NCBI RefSeq assembly: GCF_030272615.1
Contig: NC_081413.1
Coordinates: 182,416,951 to 182,480,950, forward strand
Reading direction: 5' to 3'
Source of the DNA: Cryptomeria japonica
Lineage: Eukaryota > Streptophyta > Pinopsida > Cupressales > Cupressaceae
Length of the DNA: 64,000 nt
Shown here: in pieces, positions 43,863-55,821 of the stretch
Numbering within the stretch: position 1 is the stretch's first letter
Layout: each line of letters starts with the position of its first letter
Notes under the pieces: model-generated
What the model was told of the DNA's origin: nothing
The model's input: the letters and a program-made list of their open reading frames with translations, nothing else
Databases searched by the model: none
Translations under genes and position numbers: made by a program

Positions 43863-45639
43863 GGTTACAACCTTCTGGGAACCGGTTGTCAGTCAACCAA
43901 GTACCAATAATAGTGTTCCTAAGCCAGTGAATGTTGATACTGATGAAGATGCGGATGAAGAGGAAAAGCAAGAAGAACCAGTCAAGACTATTCCTTGGTA
44001 TGTCATGCTGAATCATAATCCTAAGCAGATCATAGGAGATAAGGATGCAAGAATCCTTACAAGAAGAAAGATCAGAGAAAACTCATGTTTGATCTCTAAA
44101 TTTGAGCTTAAGTCATTCAAAGAGGCTCATAAAGATGAAGACTAGATCAAGGCAATAGAAGAGGAACTTGACCAGATAGAGAAAAATGGTACATGGTCCT
44201 TGGTACCCAGACCGGAACATAAAAATGTCATTGGAACCAAATGGGTGTTCAGAAACAAGCTGAATGAGGATGGCACAGTGATCAGGAATAAAGCCAGATT
44301 GGTGTGCAAAGGATATGCTCAAGAAGAAGGAGAAGACTATGGAGAAACCTTTGCTCCTGTAGCCAGATTGGAAGGAGTTTGTATGCTTCTTGCATATGCA
44401 TCTTTTAAAGGATTCAAGGTATATCAAATGGATGTAAAATCTATATTCCTAAATGGTGTACTTGAAGAGGAGGTGTATATAGAGCAACCAGATGGGTTTT
44501 CCCTATCTAAAGACAGTGATATGGTGTGCAGGCTACATAAAGCCTTATATGATCTAAAGCAGGCACCTAAAGCATGGTATGAATGTCTACATTCCCATCT
44601 TGTGAAGATTGGATTTGAGAGAACAAGTGAAAATAGCAATATCTACTTGAAATCTGAAGGAGATTAGATTTTGATCTATGAAGTTTTTGTTGATGACATT
44701 ATCTTTGGTGGAGATGACAAGATGAGTCATGAGTTTGCTGATGAGATGAAGGAAGAGTTTGAGATGTCACTCATAGGGGAGATTAAGTTCTTCATTGGAC
44801 TGTAGATCTGACAGATGAAAGATGAAATCTTTATCACTCAGTCCAAATATGTCAAAGAGGTGTTGAAGACCTTTGGCATGGAAGATAGAAAATCAGTTGG
44901 TACACCAATGGTGACCGGTTGCAAATTATCAAAAGAGGATGATTCCGCATTGGTTGATGAGAAGGAATACCGATCAATGATTGGTAAGTTGCATTATGTA
45001 GTGCATAGAAAACCAGATATTGCACATGCAGTTGGCATTACTGCAAGGTTCTAGAAAAGTCCAAGAGAATCCCACTTGGTTGCAGTCAAGTGAATTCTTA
45101 GGTATCTGAAGGGAATAGTTGTCTATGGATTGTGGTACCCATACAACAATGATTTCAACCTGAAAGTATTCACCGATGCTAGTTGGGCAGGTAATGTGGA
45201 TGATCAAAAAAGCACAACCGGTGGTGCATTCTTTCTCGGTGGTAGACTGGTCTCATGGATGAGTAAGAAGCAGAGTTGTATCTCTCAGTCTACAGCGGAA
45301 GCGGAGTATGTTGCAGCTTTCATGAATTGCACTCAGACAATCTGGATGAAGCATGTATTAGATGGCTTCAAAATCCCTGTATCTGAACCGGTAAGTATAT
45401 TATATGATAACACAAGTGCTATCAATATTTCAAAGAATCTGGTTTTACATTCTAGAACCAAGCATTTCGAGCTTAAGTATCATTTCTTGACGGAAAAGGT
45501 TCAGAATAAAGAGATTGCACTGGAACATGTTTCTAGTAAGGAGCAGTTAGTAGACATATTCACCAAGCCTCTTCCAAAGACTACATTTGTGTATTTAAGA
45601 AGTGAATTGGGAGTACTGCCCCTTCAGGAGGTAAATTAA
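43863..45639 (+). pseudogene. Element C RT-RNase H (3' part of polyprotein)
   Basis: Continues the frame broken at 27599: an acidic linker, then RT from about 44200 ([47 protein letters not shown] near 44692) and RNase H (FTDASWAGN, DQKSTTGGAFFLGG, SQSTAEAEYVAA), ending LPLQEVN and TAA at 45637. Stops at 44143, near 44665, near 44805 (two), 45052 and near 45091 are all TAG or TGA where Trp, Gln or Arg is expected. No frameshift was noticed. Confidence 0.9.
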
Positions 45640-45881
45640 AAGTATTTGTTCCACATCAGTCAGGTATTGCATAGTCAATTTTTTTTTGATTGATGTGTTG
45701 AAGGATGCTACTCCTCAGGGGGAGCAACATAATGGACCAGGGATGTTTGTGCCTCCACTTTGGCATTGTTGTCAAAGGGGGAGAAGAAGTGTAGCAAAGA
45801 AGATATCTGCAGAAATTGGGGAGAAGATGAGTTTGCAGAAATATATCTTTGTATATTGCCATTAATGCCAAAGGGGGAGAT
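45640..45881 (+). other. Element C 3' untranslated region and polypurine tract
   Basis: Contains GTTGTCAAAGGGGGAGAAG near 45768 and the terminal tract AAAGGGGGAGAT ending at 45881, next to the 3' LTR. Confidence 0.75.
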
Positions 45882-47374
45882 TGTTGGCATTATGTGAACC
45901 GGTATGAGGACATAACGATATTGTATGTTGTCATTGATGTCCATATGTGATATGAAGACAGAATCGGCATATGTGAGAACTAGTATATATGCCAAAGTAA
46001 AGTAGTATATTTGTTCAAGGTGAACCGGCATGTAGTCATGGGAACAAGCACATGAAAGCATTGTATGACTACTGGTTGGTAGGTAGTTTCCACTTCAGGA
46101 TTTCCGGTTGGAGTATCTCAAGCCTATGTGACTCAATTGGTGATCTTTATATGATGAAGTTAGCATGATAACAAAGAATAGATAGTGTTGCCATGTAAGC
46201 CTTGTGTGCATGAAGGATCTTGCATAAAGAAGAGTGTTCCTATCTACCTCGGGAATGTGCAAAGTCTGTAAATAGTGATAATGTGTGATGGGTTATCAGA
46301 CGCCATGAAATCGGTGGAAAATGAACGATGGAGAATGTCTTGAGATTGGATCAAAATTGTTGCATTCAAGACTATTGCATTCAATACAGTATGATCAATG
46401 GTCAAGATTGAACCATTTGAATTCTTTAACCTAACAGGTCTAGGGTTTAGGGTTTATGCTACTGACCTATCTGTTGTCCTATAAGGTCAATGTTGTGATT
46501 CTTTCAGAGGTAGTTGGAAAAATTTGTGTGTGTGTATCTAAGAGAAGAGATACGTGATTCTTCCCAGACCAGAGGAGAGAAGTCATATCTGAAGAGTGTA
46601 AGTGCAGAAGGTGAAGAGGAGCTTAAGCGAATCTGCATTGGCATTGAGTGCTATTATTAGGTCATTGATATAAATGTTGATCTTTAACTACTTCAATAGT
46701 TGTGAAATCCCCTAACAAGGTAGCCTTAACTGGCTTGTTGAAAATCCTCTAATAGGGTAACTTGAAGCTACTGAGTCATTGATATCCTTTAGCTATTGAG
46801 TTCTTGAAATCCTCTAACAAGGTACCCTTAACAGGGTTTAACCCTTAACCGGGTGATCCCTAACAGGATCGGTTCCTAACAGAACCTATTGTATCTGTCT
46901 TTAACTAGACAAGGCTCCTAACATAGCAGACTTCCAAACAGTTCAAAAACAAGCTTGTGGGTATTCATCCCCACTATGGTTTTTCCCAGTTGGGTTTCCA
47001 CATGAAAAATATGTGTGTCATGTGTGATGTTTTCTTCATGTGATGTTATGATTGTTTTCTGATTAAGTGGTGATGCATGTTGATCTTGCTGTAATATGTA
47101 CATCTTTGATGGTAGATTGCTTGTTCATGCATTAGAGTGAAATGGGAATGAAGAGTTAGATTATATGAGAAGATAAGTATTAACCGGTCTTTGCTTGTCT
47201 TAGTTACATTGGGTTTTGCCGATTGAACTCTGTTGAAGGACCGGTGCTACTGTTTGTCTGTCAGTGCATAAGTGTTAGTTGACAAACCGGTTTAAGGTTG
47301 AGTTTTTGCCTGTACTGATTCACCCCCCCGTCTCAGTACCGGTTTGGTACTATTCGTTCATCATTAAGTTATCA
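45882..47374 (+). repeat. Element C 3' LTR
   Basis: 1,493 bp from TGTTGGCATTATGTG to AGTTATCA, aligning with 23762-25218 and followed by target copy CAAAC. Confidence 0.92.
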
Positions 47375-47379
47375 CAAAC

Positions 47380-47912
47380 CTATCCATTTCACATGCCACA
47401 TTTGAAAAAAATCCCACCACCTCATTACCTTCTCACCGAATGTAAGTGATTTTGAAATCTTGAAAGGATCAAAGCCTTGAGCAGATAATCAAAATGAATT
47501 TAATAAATCTCCAACTTGGAGAAGCCTTTTCCACAACTGCTTCTACCACAATTTTTGAATCCCCTTCTAAGTGAAGCTTTGAAACTTTCATATTGATTGC
47601 CAAATCTAACGTAAACATCATGACCTATAACTCAGCCTCATTGTTCATGCCATCTTGCAATCTTTGAGCCCCTTTGAAAAGCACTTTACCATTATCATCA
47701 TGAGCTACACACCCTGCACCTGAGATACCCAGAATACCCCTTGAAGCTCCATCAAAGTTGATCTCAATCCACCCTTTCTCCAATTTTGTCCATACCTCGT
47801 TTGAATCCTTTACATCCCTAGAAGAAGGATTATCCCTCCCAAACCCATGAATGGGTAAAAAGTTAACCTCTTTTCCTTCATCATTCTTCATCACTATTTC
47901 TCCTTGATTAAT
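47380..47912 (-). pseudogene. RNase H-like remnant (LINE-type or RVT_3), cut by element C
   Basis: Minus-strand frame with GWIEINFDGASRG (first catalytic Asp), NEAEL (Glu), LEGDSKIVVEA (Asp) and VGFFSNVACEMD, the plant-type RNase H fold found at the end of many LINE polyproteins and in RVT_3 proteins. Stops near 47627, 47445 and 47416 show decay. The frame runs into element C's target site at 47380 and carries on at 23756 on the other side of C (RWWGGNDTM...ISEQAWL), ending near 23664. On its 5' side it is lost at AT-rich DNA near 47915. Confidence 0.75.
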
Positions 47913-49250
47913 TGAATAATTTTTATTATTTATTTAATTTACTAATTTTCCCCTTTTTCTAACATTAATTAAATAATTTTAATTATTTAATTAATAATTT
48001 TTTTCCAATTTATTAAATAGTTTTTATTTAATTAATCCAACATCTTTCATCTTTCATGTTCTTATACCTCTTATAATTAAATAATACTTAATTATTTAAT
48101 TAAATTTAATCATCTAAATCTTCTTCTATATAGTTGTACTAACTATTTAATTAATTCAAAATTTTCCCTCTACTTTTCTACATTTATTAAATAATTTTGA
48201 ATTATTTAATATAATTACCAATTACCATTTTTTTCTAGATGATTAAATAAAGTTAACTATTTATTTAATTATTTTTATATGCATTAATTAAATAATTCTT
48301 GAAATTATTTAATTAAAAATCTATTCTCAAATCCTTCTTCAAATTCAAAAGGTAATTGCCATTTTTTTCAGATGATTAAATAATAACTATTTATTTAATT
48401 ATATTTATATGCATTAATTAAATAATTCTTGAAATTATTTAATTAAAAATCTATTCTCAAATCCTTTTTCAAATTCAAAAGGTAATTGCCATTGTTTTCT
48501 AGATTAAATAAAGCTAACTATTTATTTAATTATTTTTATATGCATTAATTAAATAATTCTTGAAATTAGTTAATTAAAAATCTATTCTCAAATCCTTCTT
48601 CAAATTCAAAAATAGAAACAAATATCTTTATTTAATTTATTAATTTAAAAAAAAAGACAACTTTATCAACTTGCTTTCCAATTGAAAATGGAAACAAATA
48701 TATTTATTTATTTTTCTTGATTTTTTAAATTAATCACTTTGACAACTTATCTTCTTTTCTTTATTTGATAAAAATTATTATTTTCAATCTCTCTTATTTT
48801 CATCTCCTCTCATCTTCTCTTGGCCATTCATCCTTAGTCATTGATCAATCATGGATCCTCTATTTGAATCCATCTCTTTTCTCATTTCTGCTAATCACAT
48901 CTTCAATATCTTTTTGTCATTATCATCCTTGAGCTTTGAATTCACTTTGTCATGCATGATAAATATCTGAGAGTATTTAAACAAGATCAAGAATGACAAT
49001 AAAGGCTTTGTAGATTCAAGGCAATATAGTTTTTAGCCTCCATTTCATTTATTACAATTTGAATTTATTTTCTTCATTGGTTGAATAATATTTTTTTATT
49101 GAAATTTGAGTTTATGGTTGCCCATATGTTTCATTGCAATTATTCCAATTTTCTATTCAATATTTTTGGGTGTATCCAATATGAACACACTTTAATTTTG
49201 ATGAATTTTGTGAGTTTTTGATGTGAAAGGATTTTGTTACACAACTATAG
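47913..49250 (+). repeat. AT-rich LTR-like remnant related to the D family
   Basis: Long runs of TTAATTAAATAA, then a less biased part (48780-49100) with ATCTGAGAGTATTTAAACAAG, recalling ATCTGAGAGCAAGTATATCAAG of the D LTR. No confirmed ends or target duplication. It may be a diverged solo LTR that truncated the neighbouring RNase H remnant. Confidence 0.4.
48224..48609 (+). repeat. Tandem repeat of about 130 bp, three copies
   Basis: Units start near 48224, 48358 and 48488. Each contains TATGCATTAATTAAATAATT followed by AATCTATTCTCAAATCCTTC. Differences between copies are few. Confidence 0.85.
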
Positions 49251-51965
49251 AATCCAACAATGTAATTAATGCATCTATTTTATTTAAAAAATTAATCAAT
49301 TTAAACTACAGTTGTTGGATGATAATGGTTGGCTTAGAAAGTGATCACCGAATTGACAAATGGGAAATCAATTAATCATACATTCAGTAATTGGATGGTC
49401 AATGAATTGATGAATCAATTAATCACACATTTATTAAATTAAGTGGTTAATAAATTGGAAAATCAAATCGATCAAATCAATTAGGTTTAAATTTTTTTTT
49501 GGTCAAAATGATAATCAATGAATTTCATCTCTGTCAAATCCATAATCATATCAACTTTCATTGCAAGTTATTATATCTTTGTTATTTCATGCATTGATTC
49601 AACTCAGTAAAGGTTCCATGTTACTAATTCATCTATGCAACAACTTTGGCAAATGATGGGAGAAGATTTTATCCTAAACTACTAATCAATTTGTGTATGA
49701 CACAAACAAAGGAAAATTTGTTAAATAATAATGTTTGCATTTTTATATTAGAAAATACTTCATTTTTTAAAGGTTAATGAACAGTTGTCTAAAACTTTTG
49801 GTGCACTTGCACATCTATCAGGTTTACTTGAGTTGTGCATGTATCCTCTCCCCTTGTGTGTTCATGCAACCTTTAGTGTAAGATAAATGCACATTAATGT
49901 TAGCCCAAGAAATACAAATCAAACCAACATGAATAAAACATACACCATCCCTATTCCACTATCACCCACATAAATGTTGGCCCAAGAAACATGAACCTTG
50001 AAACAACAAATGACAAACATACAAATCACCATAGCCAAAACCCCCTCATTTTAATCACACCAATCTAAACCACAGAATTTATAGTTCACAAATCCTTTCT
50101 ACCAACAACCCAACATTCCACCTCACATGTCACAAACAAGCATGACAAACTGACCTCAACTAACAAACACAAAATTCAACCAAATCCCAACCAAAAACTA
50201 AATCCCTTTCAACCAAAATAAAATCACAAACCAAGACCAAAAAATCAATTAAAAGTATACATCCTAACAACAACAACAAAGCACCTTCTACACAAACACA
50301 TACAACCTAAACCCCCAAGTCACACATCAAAATTATATCCCACAAAACAACATGATTCCCAAACAAAAAATGGCATACACACCTACACCTAAAACAAATT
50401 AGATATACACATCCAATTTCAACCAAATAAACCAACCTATGACCTCCCATCACTACCAACAAAACACATCATCTAACCCCATCATTACGTGCATCCCCAT
50501 GAAAAATCCTCAAAACCACTCACAAATTACTCCAAAAAATAATCATGGCCTCAACTACATAGCTCACTCTAAAGATGTTGGTATCCTAAAAGAAAATCCT
50601 TCATTCCTTTCATTCATATTAGGTCCTTATATCCCTCCATCCACTATCCATATCACCCCTACCATAAATCAAGACCAACAAAGGCACATATCCTTGAGAA
50701 CCTTCAAATCATATACCAATATGAACCCATCCAAAATACCTCCATATCATCCTTATACATTTATGAATCCCCTTCCTCTTCAAATCAAATGGATGCCAAG
50801 TGTAAAATCCGTAAATCTAAAAATCCACATACATTCAAGGATCAACGTGCCCTATCTAAAAGACATGTTAAAAAAAATCAAAAGTTGATCCAAAAAAATA
50901 TATATATCCAAAAGGCCACAAAGGCCCATTAAGAAAAAATAAAAATAAAAAACCATGCATGGCTTCCTAAGTTTATCATAGAAGAAATGTATTCCAAAAA
51001 ATCTCAAAGGAAAGAAAAATAAAAAGCCACGGGGATTCCCAAATCGCTCATAGAAGTACTGCATCCTAAAATAAAAGGGGTTCTACTTTATCCTTTCCTT
51101 CTTGGGGATATCCTTCTGGGGAGCAATCTGATGAGGGAGTGTGGTGAAGAACTAATAGCCTTCACTGGGGGTGCTCCATACCCCACAAGGGGTGTATAAA
51201 GGGCTATCCACCCTTCACCCCCATGTAAGAATGTGGACAAGGGACAAAGGAATATTAGTAGATCAGGTAGGCACACCTCCTTTCCAAGGGTTGGGTTCAA
51301 GTTTGACAAAATTGGCATCCATAATTGCTATCCCAAAGGATTCCTTCATTCCAATATCTAAACATATCCCACCTTTCAAATCTATTTTGGGTTCCTATGT
51401 CCCAAAATCCACTATCTTAAATCCTTCATCACCTCCTTCATCCATTTTGGGTCCTTACATCTCAAAATCGACGTCCACTCCTGCATCAAAATTTCAAAAT
51501 CCAAAATCCACATTTTCTCCATCACTCTACCACCCCTCAAGGTGTGTGCCAATACTGCCAACATTTCCATCCACTCATACACAAATCTTCCAAAACCCCA
51601 TCCATTATCCAACACCTACTATCCCTTCTTCCATCCCTCCCATCCAATAATTTTCATAAATCCTTACCCCATTCTATCTCCTTGATCATCTCATCGTCCC
51701 ATCCATTACCCTACCAAACAAGAAGATACTTGAGTCCTTCCTCAATCTCCTATTGTGTAAAAAGTTAAAAAATAAAAATAAAAAATAAAAAAAATAGTAA
51801 AGAGAAATAATCCATCCACTATTGAAAACCATCTCTTTTGGTGCCATTGGCAAGTACTGTGATGAAAACCTTAAAAAAAAAAAATCATGTGTAATCCATC
51901 ATTCTCTTTCTTTCTACACATGGGGACAAGTTTCATCCACACTATCCTACCCACTATTGTAAGGT
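49251..51965. other. Gene-free, strand-asymmetric filler
   Basis: No domain-bearing frame. From about 49880 to 50880 and from 51330 to 51740 the plus strand is rich in A and C and very poor in G. Near 51380-51480 a short phrase, TTTTGGGTCCTTACATC or similar, recurs. A block at 51757-51885 (GTAAAGAGAAATAAT, TTGGCAAGTACTGTGATGAAAACC) resembles 38388-38460 of element D, so at least this part derives from a gypsy 3' region. Confidence 0.5.
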
Positions 51966-53352
51966 TGATTATAATGAGCTATTGATGTTTTGTCATTGAT
52001 GCCAACATGCTTTGGTTGTCATTAATGACTGGTTGGTATAATTAATGTTGAGTTCTTTGTGAAATTTTGCTAAGAGATTTTCTCTGCATATCTTCTATAT
52101 TGTACATCTATTCATGCAGTTTGGATATGTTGTTAAGAAGTGTTTAGAGATGTTATATTCTAGATTTAGTGCTTTGGATTATTGTGCTAAGGAAGTTGCA
52201 TTTACTAGTATGTTTGATAGTGTTTCCACATGAAATGCATGCTTCACATTTCTCTGCATTATGATTTTTGATGTTGCGGTTGTAGAGTTAAATTGATAAT
52301 GTCCTTAACTTCATTCTATTCAGTTGGTGTGTGTTCTTGGGCTTCAAAAACATGGTTTCAAGTTCAATGGTGTTTACTCTAGGTTTGGCTAACCTCAGGT
52401 GTTTACACTTCATATTTTGCCTCGATGATTATGGATTGTTGTATAACATGTTTGATGTTTATTTTGGTCTTGGTTAAGATATTTTGTGGTTGACTTTACA
52501 TTCTTTTCTACTGTAGGAATGTTTAGTGCCGACATAATTCAAAATTGTGTTCGGTTAAGATGCTTAGCTGACCTTGGGACATTTTACAAATGTGGGGATG
52601 ATATAAATAAAGGATAATTTGGTGAGGATGATAAGGTGTATGTGATGAGAGAATGAATGTGTATGTGAAGGATAATTTGATGAGGATGATAAGGTGTATG
52701 TGATGAGAGAATGAATGTGTATGTGAAGGATAATTTGATGAGGATGATAAGGTGTATGTGATGAGAGAATGAATGTGTATTGTGAACGAAAATTAAATGT
52801 GATGAAGATGTGTGAAAGAGGATATATCTCCCTGATTGTTTGATGAGTGTTGTTTGAGCTGGTGAAAAGTGTTGAGTAGTATGAAATTTCATGTGTTAGC
52901 TACTAGAAGAAATGAGCCGAAGGTATCTATAAATCTTATGGTTGTAGAGGTGCATCAGGGGTGGATTCTTTCTCTTTTATTCTTCTTCATTTTGACAGTG
53001 AGCCCTTCAATAGTGAGACTTTCTTTCCTTCTTTATCTCGAGTATGATCCCTTTTGCAGTGAGCCTTTCTTTCTAAAAATCACCTTAACCAATATCACCT
53101 TAATAGGTGTTCATATATTAAGAATAGAATTATCCATGGTTTTTCTCATAATAGGGCTTTCCACATAAAATCTAGTGTTTCATTGTGTATGGTGTGCTCT
53201 GGTTTTCATGTTCTTTCATGCTCATATCTTTTTGTGGATTAAGTGTTAAAGTTAAGTTGTTGTGAATCTTATTTAAGGGAAAAGATTTAATATTCATTAT
53301 ACAACTAATTCACCCTCCCTCTCAGTTGTCTTGTGTGTTAGAACATTCAACA
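51966..53352 (+). repeat. Element H 5' LTR (copia-type)
   Basis: Starts TGATTATAATGAGC (or at TGAGCT, 51975) and ends ATTCAACA. Related to the solo LTR 22010-23230: shared TTGATTATA start, TTTTGTCATTGATG, and the ending CACCCTCCCTCTCAGTTGTC. It has a TATAAATAAAG motif near 52601. The element's own 3' LTR is outside the window, so the left end is not confirmed by a target duplication. Confidence 0.65.
52610..52783 (+). repeat. 58-bp tandem repeat inside element H LTR, three copies
   Basis: Units starting AAGGATAATTTGATGAGG at 52610, 52668 and 52726. The copies are nearly identical (the first has GGTG for GATG), so the expansion is recent. It lies just past the TATA-like motif and thus probably at the transcript start. 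Confidence 0.9.
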
Positions 53353-53368
53353 ATTCCAGTATTAGAGC
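53353..53368 (+). promoter_or_regulatory. Element H primer binding site (degraded)
   Basis: ATTCCAGTATTAGAGC follows the LTR directly and resembles ATTGGTATCAGAGC with changes. Confidence 0.55.
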
Positions 53369-53408
53369 TTTGGTTCCTTGGAGAAGAGATTAACCAGTTG
53401 AGGAGATC

Positions 53409-53618
53409 CTGCACAAACTGACAATCACTATGTTTGATGGATTTGACTATGCTTTCTAGAAAGTGAATATGCAAGGTTACTTGATTTATCTTGGCTATGA
53501 AGTATGAAAATTTGTTACACAAAAGTACACTAAACCACGGACTGGGGTGAACACTCCAAATGAGATCAATGAATTTGAAGACAATGAAAAGGCAAAGTTT
53601 TCTCTCTTTAGGGCTCTT
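53409..53618 (+). pseudogene. Element H gag, first fragment
   Basis: UBN2-type Gag start: KLTITMFDGFDYAF, then TAG and TGA where Trp is expected, later NEINEFEDNEKAKFSLFRAL. The frame is cut by solo LTR G at target site CTCTT and resumes in phase at 62331. Confidence 0.75.
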
Positions 53619-54158
53619 TGTAGAGACCTAAAAGTTGCACAACAAATTAAGTGAATTTTATTCATTTAATTATCCCTATTTCTTCCAATTAATTAAATTA
53701 AGATTTAAATAATATTCCTATTTCTCTAATTAGCCTATTAATCAAATTAAAGAGTTGATTAATATTTCCCTTCTTCTATCCTAGCCATTTAATTAAATTT
53801 ACATTTAATTAAAATCTCCTTCATAGCCATTTTAATTTAAATCTACATTTAATTAAAACCCCTTTTACATTTAAATAAATCTTCTTTTTTTTTAAATCCC
53901 CCCACTTGCAAAATCCTACAAATGTAAGTTGCAACCAAAAATAAAATAAATTAATTTTATTTTAATTAAATTCTATTTTTCCCCACCCACTTGAAAAATC
54001 CTACATTTCCCACTTGCCTCCTAAACCTCTTCTGGAGCCTTCTAGATTCTTCTAAACCCTTTTAATCAGCCTAATCAACTCCTTATCATGTCCTTTCCTT
54101 AAATTTGAGGAGGTCACTTCTCAAATTTAGAAGAAAGTCTTCTAAAAGCAATAAAGGT

Positions 54159-55573
54159 TGATGAATAATGATGAACAATAAATAACCAATAGATACTAAG
54201 AGGGGGGGGGGTGAATCAGTATAGACCAAAACTTCTTTAACAACTTAAACTACAAAGACTGCACTAACTGGTAAACAACATCACCAATCTAAATCAAGGC
54301 AATATCGGTAAAACACAGTATGACTGCGAAAGACATAAATTGGTAACACTTAGATCTTCACAAAACCTAATATCTCAACTCAACTTCACCCATATGCTTA
54401 AGCAAGTAAAACATCAGAAATATAATGACTATTGGATCACCATGCTTTTACCACTTAACAAAAAACACTAAAACATCACATGAAAAAGCATCACATATAA
54501 CACACTTATTTTTCACATGGAAACCCAACTGGGAAAAACCACAGTGGGGATGAATACCCACAAGTTGTTCTTGAACTCTTCTGCTAGGAACCGATCCTGC
54601 TAGGGATCACTCACTTAAGGGATGGCTTAGTACTTAGTTAAAGGTTAAAACCCTATTAAACGTTACCTCACAAAAGGATTTGAAGAACTCAATGATTTTG
54701 AGTCACCCTGTTAAAATATTTACAAAAAACCTGTTAAAGCTACCTGGTAAAGGGATTTTCCAACTGCTGAAATGGTTAGAAGTCAATAGGTAATACACTG
54801 ATCTGATGACAACATTCAATGCCAAGGTAGATCCACTTCAGTTCCTTTACATTTACAATCACACTCTGCAGATCTCTACTCACTGCTCCAGTCTGGCAAG
54901 AATCACTTCACACACATTCATTTGCCAACAACTTCAAATGAGAATCATCATTGACCTTATAGACAACAATTAGGTCAGTGGTAAAAACCTAAATCCCTAA
55001 GCATCTAGGTCAACAATATCGTTGGTCCAATCCTAATTGTTTAAACACATTACATAGGGTAAAACAATCTTGAATAGATCTCAAGACATTCTACATCGTT
55101 CATTCTTTTCCGCTTCTGGAAGTTGAAAACCCATCACACATTCTCCATCATTTACTAAGATTTTGCACATTCTTAAGGTAGATAGAATCAATCTTCTTCA
55201 TGCAAGATCCTTAAGGAAATCCTTTACGTGCACAAGGCTGACATGGCAACATGATTTGATCTTCATTTCAATGCTAACTCATCACAGGATGTCATCGGTT
55301 GAATCACACAGACTTGGAATGCATCAACCAGAAACCCTAAAGCTGATACTACTAACCGGTAGTCATATCAAATGAAACCCCGATATAAGCTTTGTATATA
55401 CTAGTTCACATTCCAACATACCGATTCACCTTTTTGCATATATTGGTTCATACCATCATACTGATATCTTGCCAGTTTGCTTACTTCAATATCCTGGTTC
55501 ATACTTCAGCATATTGACATCAATGACAACATACAATCCTATCATGTCATCAAACTCTGCACATATGCCAACA
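54159..55573 (-). repeat. Element E 3' LTR
   Basis: 1,415 bp, aligned with 59914-61335. It carries a long C/G homopolymer run near 54206 (C tract on the minus strand). Confidence 0.9.
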
Positions 55574-55587
55574 TTCTCCCCCTTTGG
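55574..55587 (-). promoter_or_regulatory. Element E polypurine tract
   Basis: CCAAAGGGGGAGAA on the minus strand, directly before the 3' LTR. A second run, CAAAGGGGGAGAAG, is near 55680. Confidence 0.75.
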
Positions 55588-55821
55588 TATTGATGGCAAT
55601 ACACAAAGATATCTCTACATCTTCTTCCTTATAATATATCTTCAAAACTGCAGATATCTTCTCTGCTTCACATCTTCTCCCCCTTTGACAACAATGACAA
55701 AGTGGAGGCACAAACATCCATGTTCCATTACGCTGCTCCCCCTGAGAAGTAGCATCCTTCAACACACCAATCTTAAAAATATTTGACAATGCAATACCTG
55801 ACTGATGTGGAGCACATACCT

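Larger units (their letters stand above)
23762..47374 (+). mobile_element. Element C: Ty1/copia retrotransposon split by element D
   Basis: LTRs at 23762-25218 and 45882-47374. The target duplication CAAAC is at 23757-23761 and 47375-47379. Gag, protease and integrase precede element D (27605-43857); RT and RNase H follow it. Without D it would be about 7.4 kb. It inserted into the RNase H remnant that is now divided between 47380-47912 and 23660-23756. Confidence 0.92.

Noticed and set aside
51171-51650. 159-codon Pro- and Ser-rich plus-strand frame
   Set aside because: Falls in G-poor low-complexity DNA where stops are rare by composition. No domain.
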